DNA of 64,000 bases from Phycisphaeraceae bacterium (lineage in GTDB: Bacteria; Planctomycetota; Phycisphaerae; Phycisphaerales; Phycisphaeraceae). The stretch is taken from positions 1-64,000 of the forward strand of contig JAJDCU010000049.1 of assembly GCA_029260655.1 (NCBI GenBank). Reading direction: 5' to 3'. The notes below the pieces were generated by a model. It made no database searches. It was not told where the DNA came from and saw only the letters and a program-made list of their open reading frames with translations. This document shows, one piece after another, positions 25,249-33,895 of the stretch; within the stretch, counting starts at the first letter, position 1; every line of letters begins with the position of its first letter. Both the position numbers and the translations under genes were made by a program.

Positions 25249-25418
25249 ACCCCCTGTAGGCCGCAAACCCGTTGTGGGTGCGTCGGGTCGGGTTATCGGC
25301 CCGCGGAGGCTTCACTAAAGTCTTGAAGTAGCCGATCAATCTCAATACGAAGACGGTTTCACGATCCCGGTCAGGGCCCGGATCCTCTCTGGATAGCCTT
25401 GGTTTGCGCGCCACACGA

Positions 25419-26042
25419 ATGGATGAGATCAACCTCCTCTACGTTGACAAGAGCAAGATCGCTCAGAAGCTGCTGGCCAAGGGCCTGGAGCAGATCGCCA
25501 ATGTCACCCCGGCGTCGTCACTGGCCGAGGCCCGCGAGGTGATCTGGCGTAGGCCATTCAACTTCTTCATCCTGGATTACGAGCTGCCCGATGGCGACGG
25601 GCTGGCGCTCGCCGAGGAACTTCGCGGCGACCCGGAGCATGCCAAGACACCGATCATCCTGTACACGGCCTCGTTGAATAACGAGCTGGAGTACCGGGCC
25701 ATGCAGGCAGGCATCAATGAGGGGCTGGCCAAACCGATCGACATGCTCGAGATGATGCAGCACGTCGTGAAGCAGGTCGAGGTCCCGAGCATCAAGCAGG
25801 TCAGACGGGTACTGCTGCAACTGTCCTGCTTCAGTTGGAACGCGGACGGCAAACACTTCGAGTATTCCCCTGACCTGGGCCTGCTGCTAAGCGGTGAAAA
25901 CAAGCAGATGATCCGAGAGCAGATGCACGCGGCGCTGGAGGAGCAGATCCTTGCCAAAGATGATCCAAGCCGATACCCCGCCGAGATTGAGGTCTACAAG
26001 CATGTGCTGCGTCTGCCACAGGCTCAGGATGACGCGGCGTAA
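25419..26042 (+). CDS. Receiver-domain protein with C-terminal helical extension
   Basis: A 207-residue protein (ATG 25419, MDEINLLYVDKSKIAQKLLA). Residues 1-120 form a CheY-like receiver: phospho-acceptor Asp in FFILDYELPDGDG, Ser/Thr switch in IILYTAS and Lys in GLAKPID. The usual acidic pair at the end of strand 1 is reduced to one Asp (LLYVDKSK), so phosphorylation or metal binding may be altered. Residues 125-207 are a helical extension with no DNA-binding motif recognised, so output is probably by protein contact. It lies between the two PilZ genes (the second on the other strand). Confidence 0.8.
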   Translation: MDEINLLYVDKSKIAQKLLAKGLEQIANVTPASSLAEAREVIWRRPFNFFILDYELPDGDGLALAEELRGDPEHAKTPIILYTASLNNELEYRAMQAGINEGLAKPIDMLEMMQHVVKQVEVPSIKQVRRVLLQLSCFSWNADGKHFEYSPDLGLLLSGENKQMIREQMHAALEEQILAKDDPSRYPAEIEVYKHVLRLPQAQDDAA

Positions 26043-26077
26043 GAATTCACCCTGTCTTGGCCGATGGGCTCTTGCAA

Positions 26078-26866
26078 TCAATCCCGACGATCTTTCTTGA
26101 GCTGTTGGCGTTGCAGCCACACCGACAGGTGTTGGATCTCGTTTTCGACCTGCCGCTGGATCGACGGGTTGTCGAACTCAAACCTCATCCCCATGTAGAT
26201 ATCGCCGCTGTCGAGCTTGTGGACGTGGACGACTCGGCTACGTTGCTCAAGCGGCTTATCCAGCGTCGGGAGATCAGCGTAGATCCGGCACACCACCTCG
26301 GTCGTCAGCGCTGAACGCCACGGGGCATCCACCAGCAGCGCCAAGCCCACCCCCCCGCTGCTGATGTTCACCAGCCGGGCCTTGTGCTGGGTTTCCAGGT
26401 CAACCCCCGCCGCCCGGGCGCGCTCGGCCGTCGGCTCGTCCAGGCTGTCCAGCGACAACCGCACCGGCTCCAACGCTAAGCTCGCGCCGACCGGCGCCCG
26501 ATAGAAATCACGCAGTTGACCGGAGAAGACCTTGGTCGGCGTCGTCAGCGACAACGCATCGACCCGCATCTTCTGGTTCAGCGCATACTTGAGCTGAGCG
26601 GCGACCTTGCAACGGCCTACCAGGCGAAGATCCTGACCCACCGCCAGCAGGTCTACCTGTGTCCCCGGGCGAAGCCGAACGCCCATGTCCAGGTAGCGAG
26701 GCTCCTCGACGACCGTCACGCCGTCCTTGCCCAGCGCCAAAACGCGCGTGCGGCCGAACCGACCGCCTTGCTCAACAGGCGCTGACGAGAGGCTGACGCG
26801 CACAGACCCGTTCTGCGCAGCCAGCGCTTTGACGATATCCAACCAGCTCTGGGGGTCAATAGCCAT
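26078..26866 (-). CDS. Second PilZ-domain protein
   Basis: A 262-residue protein from ATG 26866 (MAIDPQSWLDIVKALAAQNG); an upstream GTG at 26920 is an alternative. It has an N-terminal beta domain similar to that of YcgR and a PilZ domain in which the motif RxxxR appears as RDFYR (about residue 118) and the second motif as NISSGG (about 178). Both motifs needed for cyclic di-GMP binding are thus present. The C-terminal helix (VWLQRQQLKKDRRD) resembles that of the first PilZ protein. It is convergent with the receiver gene, 35 bases apart. Confidence 0.83.
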   Translation of the reverse strand: MAIDPQSWLDIVKALAAQNGSVRVSLSSAPVEQGGRFGRTRVLALGKDGVTVVEEPRYLDMGVRLRPGTQVDLLAVGQDLRLVGRCKVAAQLKYALNQKMRVDALSLTTPTKVFSGQLRDFYRAPVGASLALEPVRLSLDSLDEPTAERARAAGVDLETQHKARLVNISSGGVGLALLVDAPWRSALTTEVVCRIYADLPTLDKPLEQRSRVVHVHKLDSGDIYMGMRFEFDNPSIQRQVENEIQHLSVWLQRQQLKKDRRD

Positions 26867-27288
26867 GACGGTTCGTTCGGAGCCTGCGCGGGTATTGCCG
26901 ATACTTGAAAGCCACTCCACTCACACCCTGTTATTCGATCACAATCATAGAAATAGTATGCTCACGCTCCCAGAGCCACAACCTGCCCTCGCCGGCCTCG
27001 GTGCTACACTTGGCCCGCTGTGCGATATCGGCCATGCACCTGAAACCTGCTATGAAATAACACCGAAAGGTCAGTTGCCACGGTCGACACAGATGAGCAC
27101 GGACCCGAAAAACCGATTCCAGCGTGAAACACCCAGCCGTGTCGATCCGTGTACATCTGTGATAGAACCACGCTTTCGATTGCGGATTTACGCTAAGGGG
27201 AACAGCCCTGCCTGGTAAACAATCAACCCGTACCGGGCGCAGGAGGCGCCTGCTCACGCCGGCGCGTAGACGCCGGATCAGCAGGCGG
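26867..27288. other. 420-base intergenic region with an inverted nonamer-type repeat
   Basis: Upstream region of the second PilZ gene and of a small membrane protein gene. It contains CACAGATGAGCACGGA at 27088-27103 and the inverted partner TCCGTGTACATCTGTG at 27146-27161 (14 of 16 bases complementary). No gene was recognised. The plus frame of the following small membrane gene is open back to 27163 with a basic N-terminus (RRRR), so that gene may start at a rare codon in here. Confidence 0.5.
27088..27161. repeat. Inverted repeat built of ACAGATG/CACGGAT-type units
   Basis: Arms CACAGATGAGCACGGA and TCCGTGTACATCTGTG with a 42-base spacer. The arms match a widespread family of degenerate nine-base units (CACAGATGN, ACACGGATN) seen in many environmental bacteria, and are similar in kind to the nested repeat at 60286-60484. 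Confidence 0.6.
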
Positions 27289-27597
27289 TTGGCCTGGGCG
27301 GTGACGGCCTTGCAGGGCGCTGTGCTGCTGACACTGGCCGTCACTCCCACGGACCCACCTGCGCGGATGCCCCTGTTCGAGCTTCTGTGGGCGCGTGCCC
27401 ACAAGCCCAGCTTCTATCCGCTGGTCGCGCTGCTGATCGGCGGGCCGGCGCTGACCTGGCTCGCCTGGCAAACCCCCGGCCGACACCGCTGGGCGCTTAC
27501 GGTGGTCTGGGCGCTATTCCTCACGGTACTGATCGGCTTCTTCAACGATCGCGCCGCGGTGATGCTCCGCGTGCTGTGGTGGCAGGTGAGCCAGTAG
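27289..27597 (+). CDS. Small membrane protein, unknown; start uncertain
   Basis: A 102-residue protein if read from TTG 27289. Three hydrophobic segments: AWAVTALQGAVLLTLAV, FYPLVALLIGGPALTWLAWQ and ALTVVWALFLTVLIGFF. The frame is open for 40 codons upstream and the added residues are strongly basic (RRRRLLTPARRRRISRR), so the true start could be a CTG at 27208 (AAGGGGA upstream) or a GTG at 27301. No family recognised. A weak hairpin (GCGGATC-TGC-GATCCGC, 27675-27691) lies after the stop. Confidence 0.45.
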   Translation: MAWAVTALQGAVLLTLAVTPTDPPARMPLFELLWARAHKPSFYPLVALLIGGPALTWLAWQTPGRHRWALTVVWALFLTVLIGFFNDRAAVMLRVLWWQVSQ

Positions 27598-27754
27598 GCC
27601 GTGTCTGAAAAAATCCTGCTGGCCTGTTTAGCGTGTGATCGAAAATCGCCGTTCTCGGTCCCTTGGGTCAACACGCGGATCTGCGATCCGCCGCTAAACG
27701 TCAACACCTCGATTCGTTTTACTTACAGGACACCACCCCGCCGGTACTCCGCCG

Positions 27755-28960
27755 CTATGCGAACTTGGGCTCTGCGTCTTGATCGTCGATCTGCGGGAAC
27801 AGGTGGATGTCGCCTCGCAACATCATCACCGCACCGACCAGCGCGTAGGCGATCAGGTACAGGCGGATCAAGACCAGCATGCTCACCAGTTGGTTGGCGG
27901 TCGCCAGCCCCGGCGTGAGGAGCATCGCGACCGCCAGCGCTTCCATGACCCCAAGCCCCTGATATGTCAGCGGGACCGACCCGGCCAAGAAAATCACGGG
28001 CAGCACGGTCAGCATCAGCCCAAGGTCCAGCCCCATCCCCAGCGCCCGCCCGGCCAACGCCGCCGCCAACGCCTGGCAGAAATGCACCGGCAGACTCACC
28101 AACACGCAAGCCAGGATCACACGCTTGTGATCGCGGTACGCTAGCGCCGCATCGTCGATCCGCACAAGGATGTGGCCGGGCCCCAGCCGACCGATCAGGC
28201 GGTCAAGGCCAAGCCCACGGCGGACACGCCTGGAAAAATAAATCAGCGGGCCGACCACCGCACCGACAAACCCAAGCCAGATCAGCGCCGTGACGATCTG
28301 CACCAGCCTGAGGGTGTCCCCGTCAAGCCCACCCCGGTAGAGCATCACCGCCCCGGCGATCCCGGCGAGCAGGATCAACCCCAGCAGCCCCGCCACCCGG
28401 TCGAAGATCACGCTCATCACCGCGACCCCCCGCGCGCCGCTGCCCTTGGCGGCGTAGTAGGCCTTGACCACGTCCCCCCCGGTCATCCCAGGCATACAGA
28501 AATTGAAAAACAAACCCACCATCGTCAGACGCATCGCACGGGCAAACGGCACGTCCATCCCCCGGCAGCGCATCAACAGCCACCAACGAAACGCCTGGAC
28601 CGGGAACACCGGCAGGATCAGCAACAGCCCCACCAGCAGGAGCGACACGTCCGCGCCGCACATCGTCGTGACGATCCCGGGCTTGAACCGAAGGTCCTTG
28701 GCGGTCACCCCCAACTCGGACCGGCGGATCGATATAACCGTTTCGTCGCCGGGCCGGTGTGTCAGCAGCGCGCCTTCGGCTCCACCCGGGTCCTTTGCCT
28801 GGACGATCAGCACCTCTTTGGCGCCGGCCACCTGACCATCGGGGTAGGTGTACCCGGCCGGGACCGCGATCTGGTCCGACCAGGTCAGCGTCCAGACGAT
28901 ATACCCGATCCCCGCCGCGGCCAGGGTCAGCTTCAGTACCAGCGACAGCATCTTCTTCAT
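27755..28960 (-). CDS. Lysylphosphatidylglycerol-synthase-type (flippase-like) membrane protein
   Basis: A 401-residue membrane protein from ATG 28960 (MKKMLSLVLKLTLAAAGIGY). The track begins 38 codons earlier with a non-membrane leader. It has about nine hydrophobic segments and the family motif RAMRLTMVGLFFNFCMPGMT plus GGDVVKAYYAAKGSGARGVA, and later VPLTYQGLGVMEAL. These are typical of the LPG_synthase_TM domain of MprF/AglD-related proteins, the lipid-flipping half without the aminoacyltransferase part. A loop of about 80 residues after the first helix is extracytoplasmic. It likely moves a lipid or lipid-linked sugar; the substrate is unknown. Confidence 0.85.
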   Translation of the reverse strand: MKKMLSLVLKLTLAAAGIGYIVWTLTWSDQIAVPAGYTYPDGQVAGAKEVLIVQAKDPGGAEGALLTHRPGDETVISIRRSELGVTAKDLRFKPGIVTTMCGADVSLLLVGLLLILPVFPVQAFRWWLLMRCRGMDVPFARAMRLTMVGLFFNFCMPGMTGGDVVKAYYAAKGSGARGVAVMSVIFDRVAGLLGLILLAGIAGAVMLYRGGLDGDTLRLVQIVTALIWLGFVGAVVGPLIYFSRRVRRGLGLDRLIGRLGPGHILVRIDDAALAYRDHKRVILACVLVSLPVHFCQALAAALAGRALGMGLDLGLMLTVLPVIFLAGSVPLTYQGLGVMEALAVAMLLTPGLATANQLVSMLVLIRLYLIAYALVGAVMMLRGDIHLFPQIDDQDAEPKFA

Positions 28961-29092
28961 AACGCCAGCCTGTCCGTGCTTTACCCGGGATCCCCCAGGC
29001 CATCCTCCATAACCGACGTAGCCTATATCGGCACCGGGCCGGTGTGTGCGCCAGCACCGGCTAAACGGGGTCAACTGCGTTATGCTCTGGCC

Positions 29093-29674
29093 ATGTCCAC
29101 CTTCGACCCAAACCTCGAACCGCCGGGCGACTGGCAGATGCCCGTTAGCCCCCCGCCCTCGGGCCCCACAGATGCCGCCAACATAGCGGCGATCTACGTC
29201 TGGATTTCCGCCGGGATCGGGCTTGTGATGTCCTGCTGCTGCCTGGGTCTCACGGCCGGGCTCATGCTCGTCCCACCCGAGACATTACTCAAGGAACTGC
29301 CACCTCAGATGCCCGTCGACGAGGTCCGGTCGATACTCCCGGTGATAGCGGTCGTCTCGGCCATCATCGGCGTCGGGCTGTTGCTGATCCCGTCGCTGGT
29401 GCTCGCGGTGCTTGGGTTTAAGGTCCGCTCCGCCAGCCGGGGCGCGTGCATCACCGCGATAATCCTGATCGGGCTACAGACCGTGATGATCGGGCTGTGG
29501 CTTGTGTCCGCGTTGATGGGGATACTCACCACCGGCATGACACCCGGGGCGATCATCCCGATCCTATTGTCCGGCGGATACCTGGGCCTGCTTATCTGGA
29601 CGCTCGCAAAGCTGCGGGCGGTGCTTGCGGTGGCGGCGGATCAACCCCACCAGCCCGGGCCGTGGGGCCGGTGA
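29093..29674 (+). CDS. Small integral membrane protein, unknown
   Basis: A 193-residue protein from ATG 29093 (MSTFDPNLEPPGDWQMPVSP). It has an N-terminal Pro-rich cytoplasmic stretch of 28 residues, then four hydrophobic segments: IAAIYVWISAGIGLVMSCCC, ILPVIAVVSAIIGVGLLLIP, ACITAIILIGLQTVMIGLWL and IIPILLSGGYLGLLIWTLAK. The Cys triplet CCC at about 47 is notable. No family recognised. The track start at 28172 lies inside the opposite-strand flippase gene and is not real. Confidence 0.6.
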   Translation: MSTFDPNLEPPGDWQMPVSPPPSGPTDAANIAAIYVWISAGIGLVMSCCCLGLTAGLMLVPPETLLKELPPQMPVDEVRSILPVIAVVSAIIGVGLLLIPSLVLAVLGFKVRSASRGACITAIILIGLQTVMIGLWLVSALMGILTTGMTPGAIIPILLSGGYLGLLIWTLAKLRAVLAVAADQPHQPGPWGR

Positions 29675-29774
29675 GGCCCATCCGTAACGCCCAATAGATG
29701 TAGGAATCACTAAGACGCCATCGCCCGGGCCATCGGCTACAATCCAACATCACACACACACCGGGAAATACTTC

Positions 29775-30941
29775 ATGCACACCAAAGCGATCGCCTACGC
29801 CGTGGGACTGCTACTACTCTTAGGACTCATTGAGCCGGCCTGCGCGATCGACGCAGACCACGAAGCCGCTGCGCGCTTAGCGATCCGGCGCGGGGTCGGG
29901 TACCTGCGTACGACCCAGGGCGAAGACGGGAGCTGGACCGCTCAGCCCGGGCCGGCGGTCACGGCGATGGCGGTCAACGTGATGATCGACTCGCGGCTGG
30001 TCCCGGCCGACGACCCGCAAGTCGAAAAAGCGATTGGGTACATCCTCTCTCACGCGAAAGACGACGGCGGGATCCACGGGGGGATCCTGGCCAACTACAA
30101 CACCGCGATATGCCTAAGCGCCCTGGACCTGGTGCGCGACCGGCCGGGCATGGAAGACACGATCAAGAATGCGCAGGACTTCCTGCGCGGCATCCAGTGG
30201 GACGGCCAGGCCGATGCCCAGGGGCAGGCGGTGGACCGAGGTCACGCTTTCTTCGGCGGGTCGGGCTACGGCAAGCACGGCCGACCAGACATGTCCAACA
30301 CACAGTTCATGCTGCAAGGGCTCTACGACTCGGGGCTGGACTGCAAGGACCCGGCGTTCATCCGCGCGGTCGCGTTCATCAGCCGATGCCAGGGGACGGC
30401 AAGCAACTCGGCGTACCGGGATGTGATCGATCAGGACGGCGGGTTCATCTACGCCACCAGCGTCAACCGCGATCTTGTAGGCGTGCCGCAGTCGATGGCC
30501 AGTCCCAAGATGGTCGACGAAGCCAAGGCAGGCAGGCAGGTGTCGGGGCTTCGGACCTACGGGTCGATGACCTACGCCGGGGTCAAGAGCTACCTCTCCG
30601 CCCAACTCGATCGCGACGACCCGCGCGTCGTCGATGCGCTGCGCTGGATCAGCGACCACTACACGCTGGATGAAAACCCCGGGATGCCTAAGCCGATCGC
30701 CCGGCAGGGCCTGTACTACTACTACATGACTTTCGCCCGCGCCCTGGACGCCTACGGCCACAGAACGATCCATACATCCGATGGCATCGAGCACGACTGG
30801 GCAAACGACCTTGTAGACGCGCTTGTTTCCCGGCAATGCGAAGACGGCTCGTGGATCAATGAAGCCGACCGCTGGATGGAAGGCGATCCGAACCTGGTCA
30901 CCTGCTTCGCCCTGATCGCGCTGGAGGCGGCGGTGGATTGA
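29775..30941 (+). CDS. Exported prenyltransferase/squalene-oxidase-repeat protein
   Basis: A 388-residue protein with a signal peptide (to about residue 25, CAIDADHE) and an alpha/alpha-barrel pattern. Repeats such as GYLRTTQGEDGSWTAQPGPA and LVSRQCEDGSWINEADRW match the QW-type repeat of terpene cyclases, and LANYNTAICLSALDLV and MSNTQFMLQGLYDSG are helix pairs of the same fold. The catalytic DxDD motif of squalene-hopene cyclases is not seen, so it is unlikely to be a cyclase. In planctomycetes such exported relatives are common but uncharacterised. Flanked by unrelated genes. Confidence 0.78.
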   Translation: MHTKAIAYAVGLLLLLGLIEPACAIDADHEAAARLAIRRGVGYLRTTQGEDGSWTAQPGPAVTAMAVNVMIDSRLVPADDPQVEKAIGYILSHAKDDGGIHGGILANYNTAICLSALDLVRDRPGMEDTIKNAQDFLRGIQWDGQADAQGQAVDRGHAFFGGSGYGKHGRPDMSNTQFMLQGLYDSGLDCKDPAFIRAVAFISRCQGTASNSAYRDVIDQDGGFIYATSVNRDLVGVPQSMASPKMVDEAKAGRQVSGLRTYGSMTYAGVKSYLSAQLDRDDPRVVDALRWISDHYTLDENPGMPKPIARQGLYYYYMTFARALDAYGHRTIHTSDGIEHDWANDLVDALVSRQCEDGSWINEADRWMEGDPNLVTCFALIALEAAVD

Positions 30942-31000
30942 CCTGGCAATGATCCTGCGTTCAGCCATCTGAACGATCATCACGGGCCACAGAACGGAAC

Positions 31001-31639
31001 CTAGTGCTCAACCACAAGCCGATCCGCCAGAACATCTACCCCGGATACCCGCCCGACACCAATACCCCAGTTCTTGTACCGTCCGCTCATGTAGGCAGAA
31101 ACCGATAGCTTCTGAGTATCACTGAGATCTGACCAGGCTGCCTCCGGTAACCAGATCACGGTTCTCGGTCCAAACAAGTGTGGCTGCTTGTAGTACGAGT
31201 CAAGACGATACTTGTCACAAATGCTTCTGATTAAAGCCTCGCCCGCTTGTGCTAATGCCGGATCAACCTGCTCATCCGCTTGTTCTGCGGCTCGTTCCTG
31301 ATAGGTTTCGTAAGCCGCACGCATGTTAAGTATTTCTTGCCGACCTTCCACGCTGATTTCCGACCAGGGCTGCGACCCTTGATACCAGGAGGGGGCGGTG
31401 TCCTCTCCCGCAGGCTGATGCTGCCCCTGTGGATCTTCAGCTCGATCAGTATCTGGGGTATCAGAGGGCGCAAAGAGTTTCCAGATCACCACTGCGGCCA
31501 CGATGACAGATACCACAACCCACCCGGATAAACGCTCATCCCGATCGAAAGGGAAAGGGTCCTTGCCGTCACAGCTTGGACACCGTTTCGCACTGAGAGC
31601 GACCGGATTCTTACAGTACCTGCAGGGGCGAGTAGGCAT
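31001..31639 (-). CDS. Zinc-ribbon membrane protein, unknown
   Basis: About 212 residues from ATG 31639 (MPTRPCRYCKNPVALSAKRC). The track starts 33 codons earlier. Residues 6-22 form a C-x2-C ... C-x2-C zinc ribbon. One transmembrane helix follows at about 38-56 (GWVVVSVIVAAVVIWKLF), and the rest is soluble with a predicted alpha/beta fold, including DKYRLDSYYKQPHLFGPRTV. The layout (ribbon, helix, globular domain) is frequent in unknown regulatory membrane proteins. Codon use is less GC-rich than in the neighbours. Confidence 0.6.
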   Translation of the reverse strand: MPTRPCRYCKNPVALSAKRCPSCDGKDPFPFDRDERLSGWVVVSVIVAAVVIWKLFAPSDTPDTDRAEDPQGQHQPAGEDTAPSWYQGSQPWSEISVEGRQEILNMRAAYETYQERAAEQADEQVDPALAQAGEALIRSICDKYRLDSYYKQPHLFGPRTVIWLPEAAWSDLSDTQKLSVSAYMSGRYKNWGIGVGRVSGVDVLADRLVVEH

Positions 31640-31838
31640 TACGTCGGGCTCCCAAAGAAACCGTCTCATTTGCCGGATACTCTCGTGACAGAGCGTAAGC
31701 CTTAACCCGGCAAAATGATTATCTATACCGTTTGCCACCAGTCAACTGCTACTCATTGATCGTGCTGAAAGCAGCGATGGATGTATTTCGGCCACCACAC
31801 TTACAGACCAACACCCCAGGTATCTGCCAGGTATCGCT

Positions 31839-31858
31839 AAGCCGCAAGCGGCTTTTTT
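31839..31858 (+). terminator. Rho-independent terminator on the plus strand
   Basis: AAGCCG-CAAG-CGGCTT is a six-bp stem followed by a run of Ts (TTTTTT at 31853-31858 overlaps the stem end). Both flanking genes are on the minus strand, so this terminator belongs to no annotated gene. Confidence 0.65.
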
Positions 31859-31913
31859 CACGACGGCGATTCTGTTTTGTGGCGCCCTTCTGTTGAACGG
31901 TGGCTGTTGGCCG

Positions 31914-33818
31914 TTACTCCGATCCGTCCTGATCCGGGTCTTGATCGTCTGCGTCATCCGGCTCTTGTTCTTGCTCTTCCTGCGGCTCGTCCATGATGAC
32001 GACGGTTCGGCCGACCAGGTCGCCCAGGCGTTGTCGGTGCGGACCGATGACGGGGAGGATCAGCAGCAGCCAGGTCGAGGGTAGCAGGTCGAGTATCTTT
32101 AATAGGCCTCGGGTCAGCAGTTGCCAGGCGCGTGGTCGTGTGCCGTCGAGTTGGGCCGTGCGCAGGCCGATGATCCGTTTGCCCAGGGTGCGTGCGAAGA
32201 CAAGCTCGCTGAGCGTGGTGTGTGCGACAAAGACGGCGATGACGAGGATCCCGGGCAGGACCTTGTCCAGCGGGATATCAAACCGGTCGCCGGGCCAGCG
32301 CAGCATCAGGCTTTCCAGCGAGATCCGGTAGGCGACCATGACGCCCAGCACGCCCGGCGCCAGGTCGATCATGGCGGCGAGGACGCGCCTGCTCAGGTCG
32401 GCAACGATCACGCCCGGGGGCAGGTTCAACCGGTTCCACGAGGCGTCGCGCCGCCAAAACGCCAGCATCAGCACGGTGACCAGCACGGCGACGAGCAGGA
32501 GCCGCATGTACGACGCCAGTACTTCCCAGTGCTCCCGGCTCTGGATTGTCATGGCGGTGGGCTTCAGCGCCGTCTTGCCGTGGATGTCTGCCTGTGTCCA
32601 GATCAGTTCCACCTCCGCGGAGCTGTGGTCGTGGCTGGCGTGGACATCGCTGACGTCGGCCGAGTCGCGGGCGGCCGGTTTCGCATCCGGCTTCGTGTCC
32701 GCCTGGTCCATGTATTGCGCGATCAACGCGGCGTTGGCGGAGAAGCCAAAGATCGACCAGGCGGTGGGTGATACCCCATCGAGCTGCATCTCGCCAACGG
32801 GCAGTGTTTCACCGCCGCGTAAGGCCCAGAGCCTGGCCGAGAGGTTATGGCCTGAAACACCCAGCCCCACCAGCACGAGTTGGCCTTCCATGTCGATGAA
32901 CGCGAGCTGGTCTGGGTTGTCCTCCGCCGGGAGTTCGTACGACTGAACAGTCCACCCCGGAGAGTCGTCGCCTTGGTAGCGAAAGACATCCAGCCCCCCG
33001 GCGGACGTCGGCGAAGCGCCCGGGCGATGCCCCGCCAGGATCGGTGCGCTACCGGCTTGCCGTGGAGCGACCAGCCACGCCCGGGCCCCATCCGGCCAAT
33101 CCTCGTGCAAGGGGACGGCTCGCCATCGGCCCTGCTCCAGGTGCAGCAGTCGGTCGACCGGTAGGCTGACCGGCGGGCCGGCTTGTGGGTCCGGCGGCTT
33201 GTCTTGCTGCTGGGTTTCGCGGTCACCGTCCACATCCTGCGCGCCCGGCGTGGTGTAGCCCAGCGGGAGCCCGACAGCCAGATCCCGTAGCCGGCTTGTC
33301 GACCCGCCGGTTCCGCTTGAAGGCTTGGGTTGGGCGTCGATCATCTCGAGAACCTGGCGATCTTCAACCCGCACCAGCACCCAGGGCCCGGTGTCCGTCA
33401 CAGCCATGGCGCGCAGGCGGACACCGCTAGGCAGGCTCGGCGCGACCCGTTTGATATAGCGCCAGCTATTGTCCATCGGCGAGGGCTCGGCGAGAAAGGT
33501 CTGTGCCGAGCCATCGGAGTACAGGATCCACAAGACGCCCTCACGGGCCGCCACGCCTTGGGGGCGCACCTCCCCGCGCAGGGTCTGGACCTTGCTGAGC
33601 TGATCCGGCGGGTCTCCCGGGCCGTAGTGCAGCAGCACAAAGACCCCAGGCCGATCGGGCTGAGGCATGAGAACCCACAGCCGCGTCCCGTCGGAGGCCG
33701 CCACCAGGCCGTGCCCCTGGGCCCGGGCGGTCCATAGCCCCATAACCGACCACAGCACCGCCAGCCACAGACACCCCGGTATCCAAACTTGTCCCTTACG
33801 CTTGATCACACACCTCAA
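31914..33818 (-). CDS. Exported/membrane RDD-family protein with N-terminal propeller-like domain
   Basis: A 634-residue protein. The N-terminal signal/anchor is LWLAVLWSVMGLWTARAQG. The next 400 residues are beta-rich and lack a recognised motif, with blocks such as DGTRLWVLMPQPDRPGVFVL. A single hydrophobic helix (YMRLLLVAVLVTVLMLAFW) leads into the RDD domain: three membrane segments with R..D residues in DLSRRVLAAMIDLAPGVLGV and FARTLGKRIIGLRTAQLDGT. The final 30 residues are strongly acidic (EEQEQEPDDADDQDPDQD). RDD proteins are membrane proteins of mostly unknown function. The gene is monocistronic. Confidence 0.7.
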   Translation of the reverse strand: MRCVIKRKGQVWIPGCLWLAVLWSVMGLWTARAQGHGLVAASDGTRLWVLMPQPDRPGVFVLLHYGPGDPPDQLSKVQTLRGEVRPQGVAAREGVLWILYSDGSAQTFLAEPSPMDNSWRYIKRVAPSLPSGVRLRAMAVTDTGPWVLVRVEDRQVLEMIDAQPKPSSGTGGSTSRLRDLAVGLPLGYTTPGAQDVDGDRETQQQDKPPDPQAGPPVSLPVDRLLHLEQGRWRAVPLHEDWPDGARAWLVAPRQAGSAPILAGHRPGASPTSAGGLDVFRYQGDDSPGWTVQSYELPAEDNPDQLAFIDMEGQLVLVGLGVSGHNLSARLWALRGGETLPVGEMQLDGVSPTAWSIFGFSANAALIAQYMDQADTKPDAKPAARDSADVSDVHASHDHSSAEVELIWTQADIHGKTALKPTAMTIQSREHWEVLASYMRLLLVAVLVTVLMLAFWRRDASWNRLNLPPGVIVADLSRRVLAAMIDLAPGVLGVMVAYRISLESLMLRWPGDRFDIPLDKVLPGILVIAVFVAHTTLSELVFARTLGKRIIGLRTAQLDGTRPRAWQLLTRGLLKILDLLPSTWLLLILPVIGPHRQRLGDLVGRTVVIMDEPQEEQEQEPDDADDQDPDQDGSE

Positions 33819-33895
33819 GGTAATACATCCGGATACTCCGGGCCACCAACGGGTAGACGACGGACCGCCAAAGCGGGTTCGTGTACGATGCCCGG

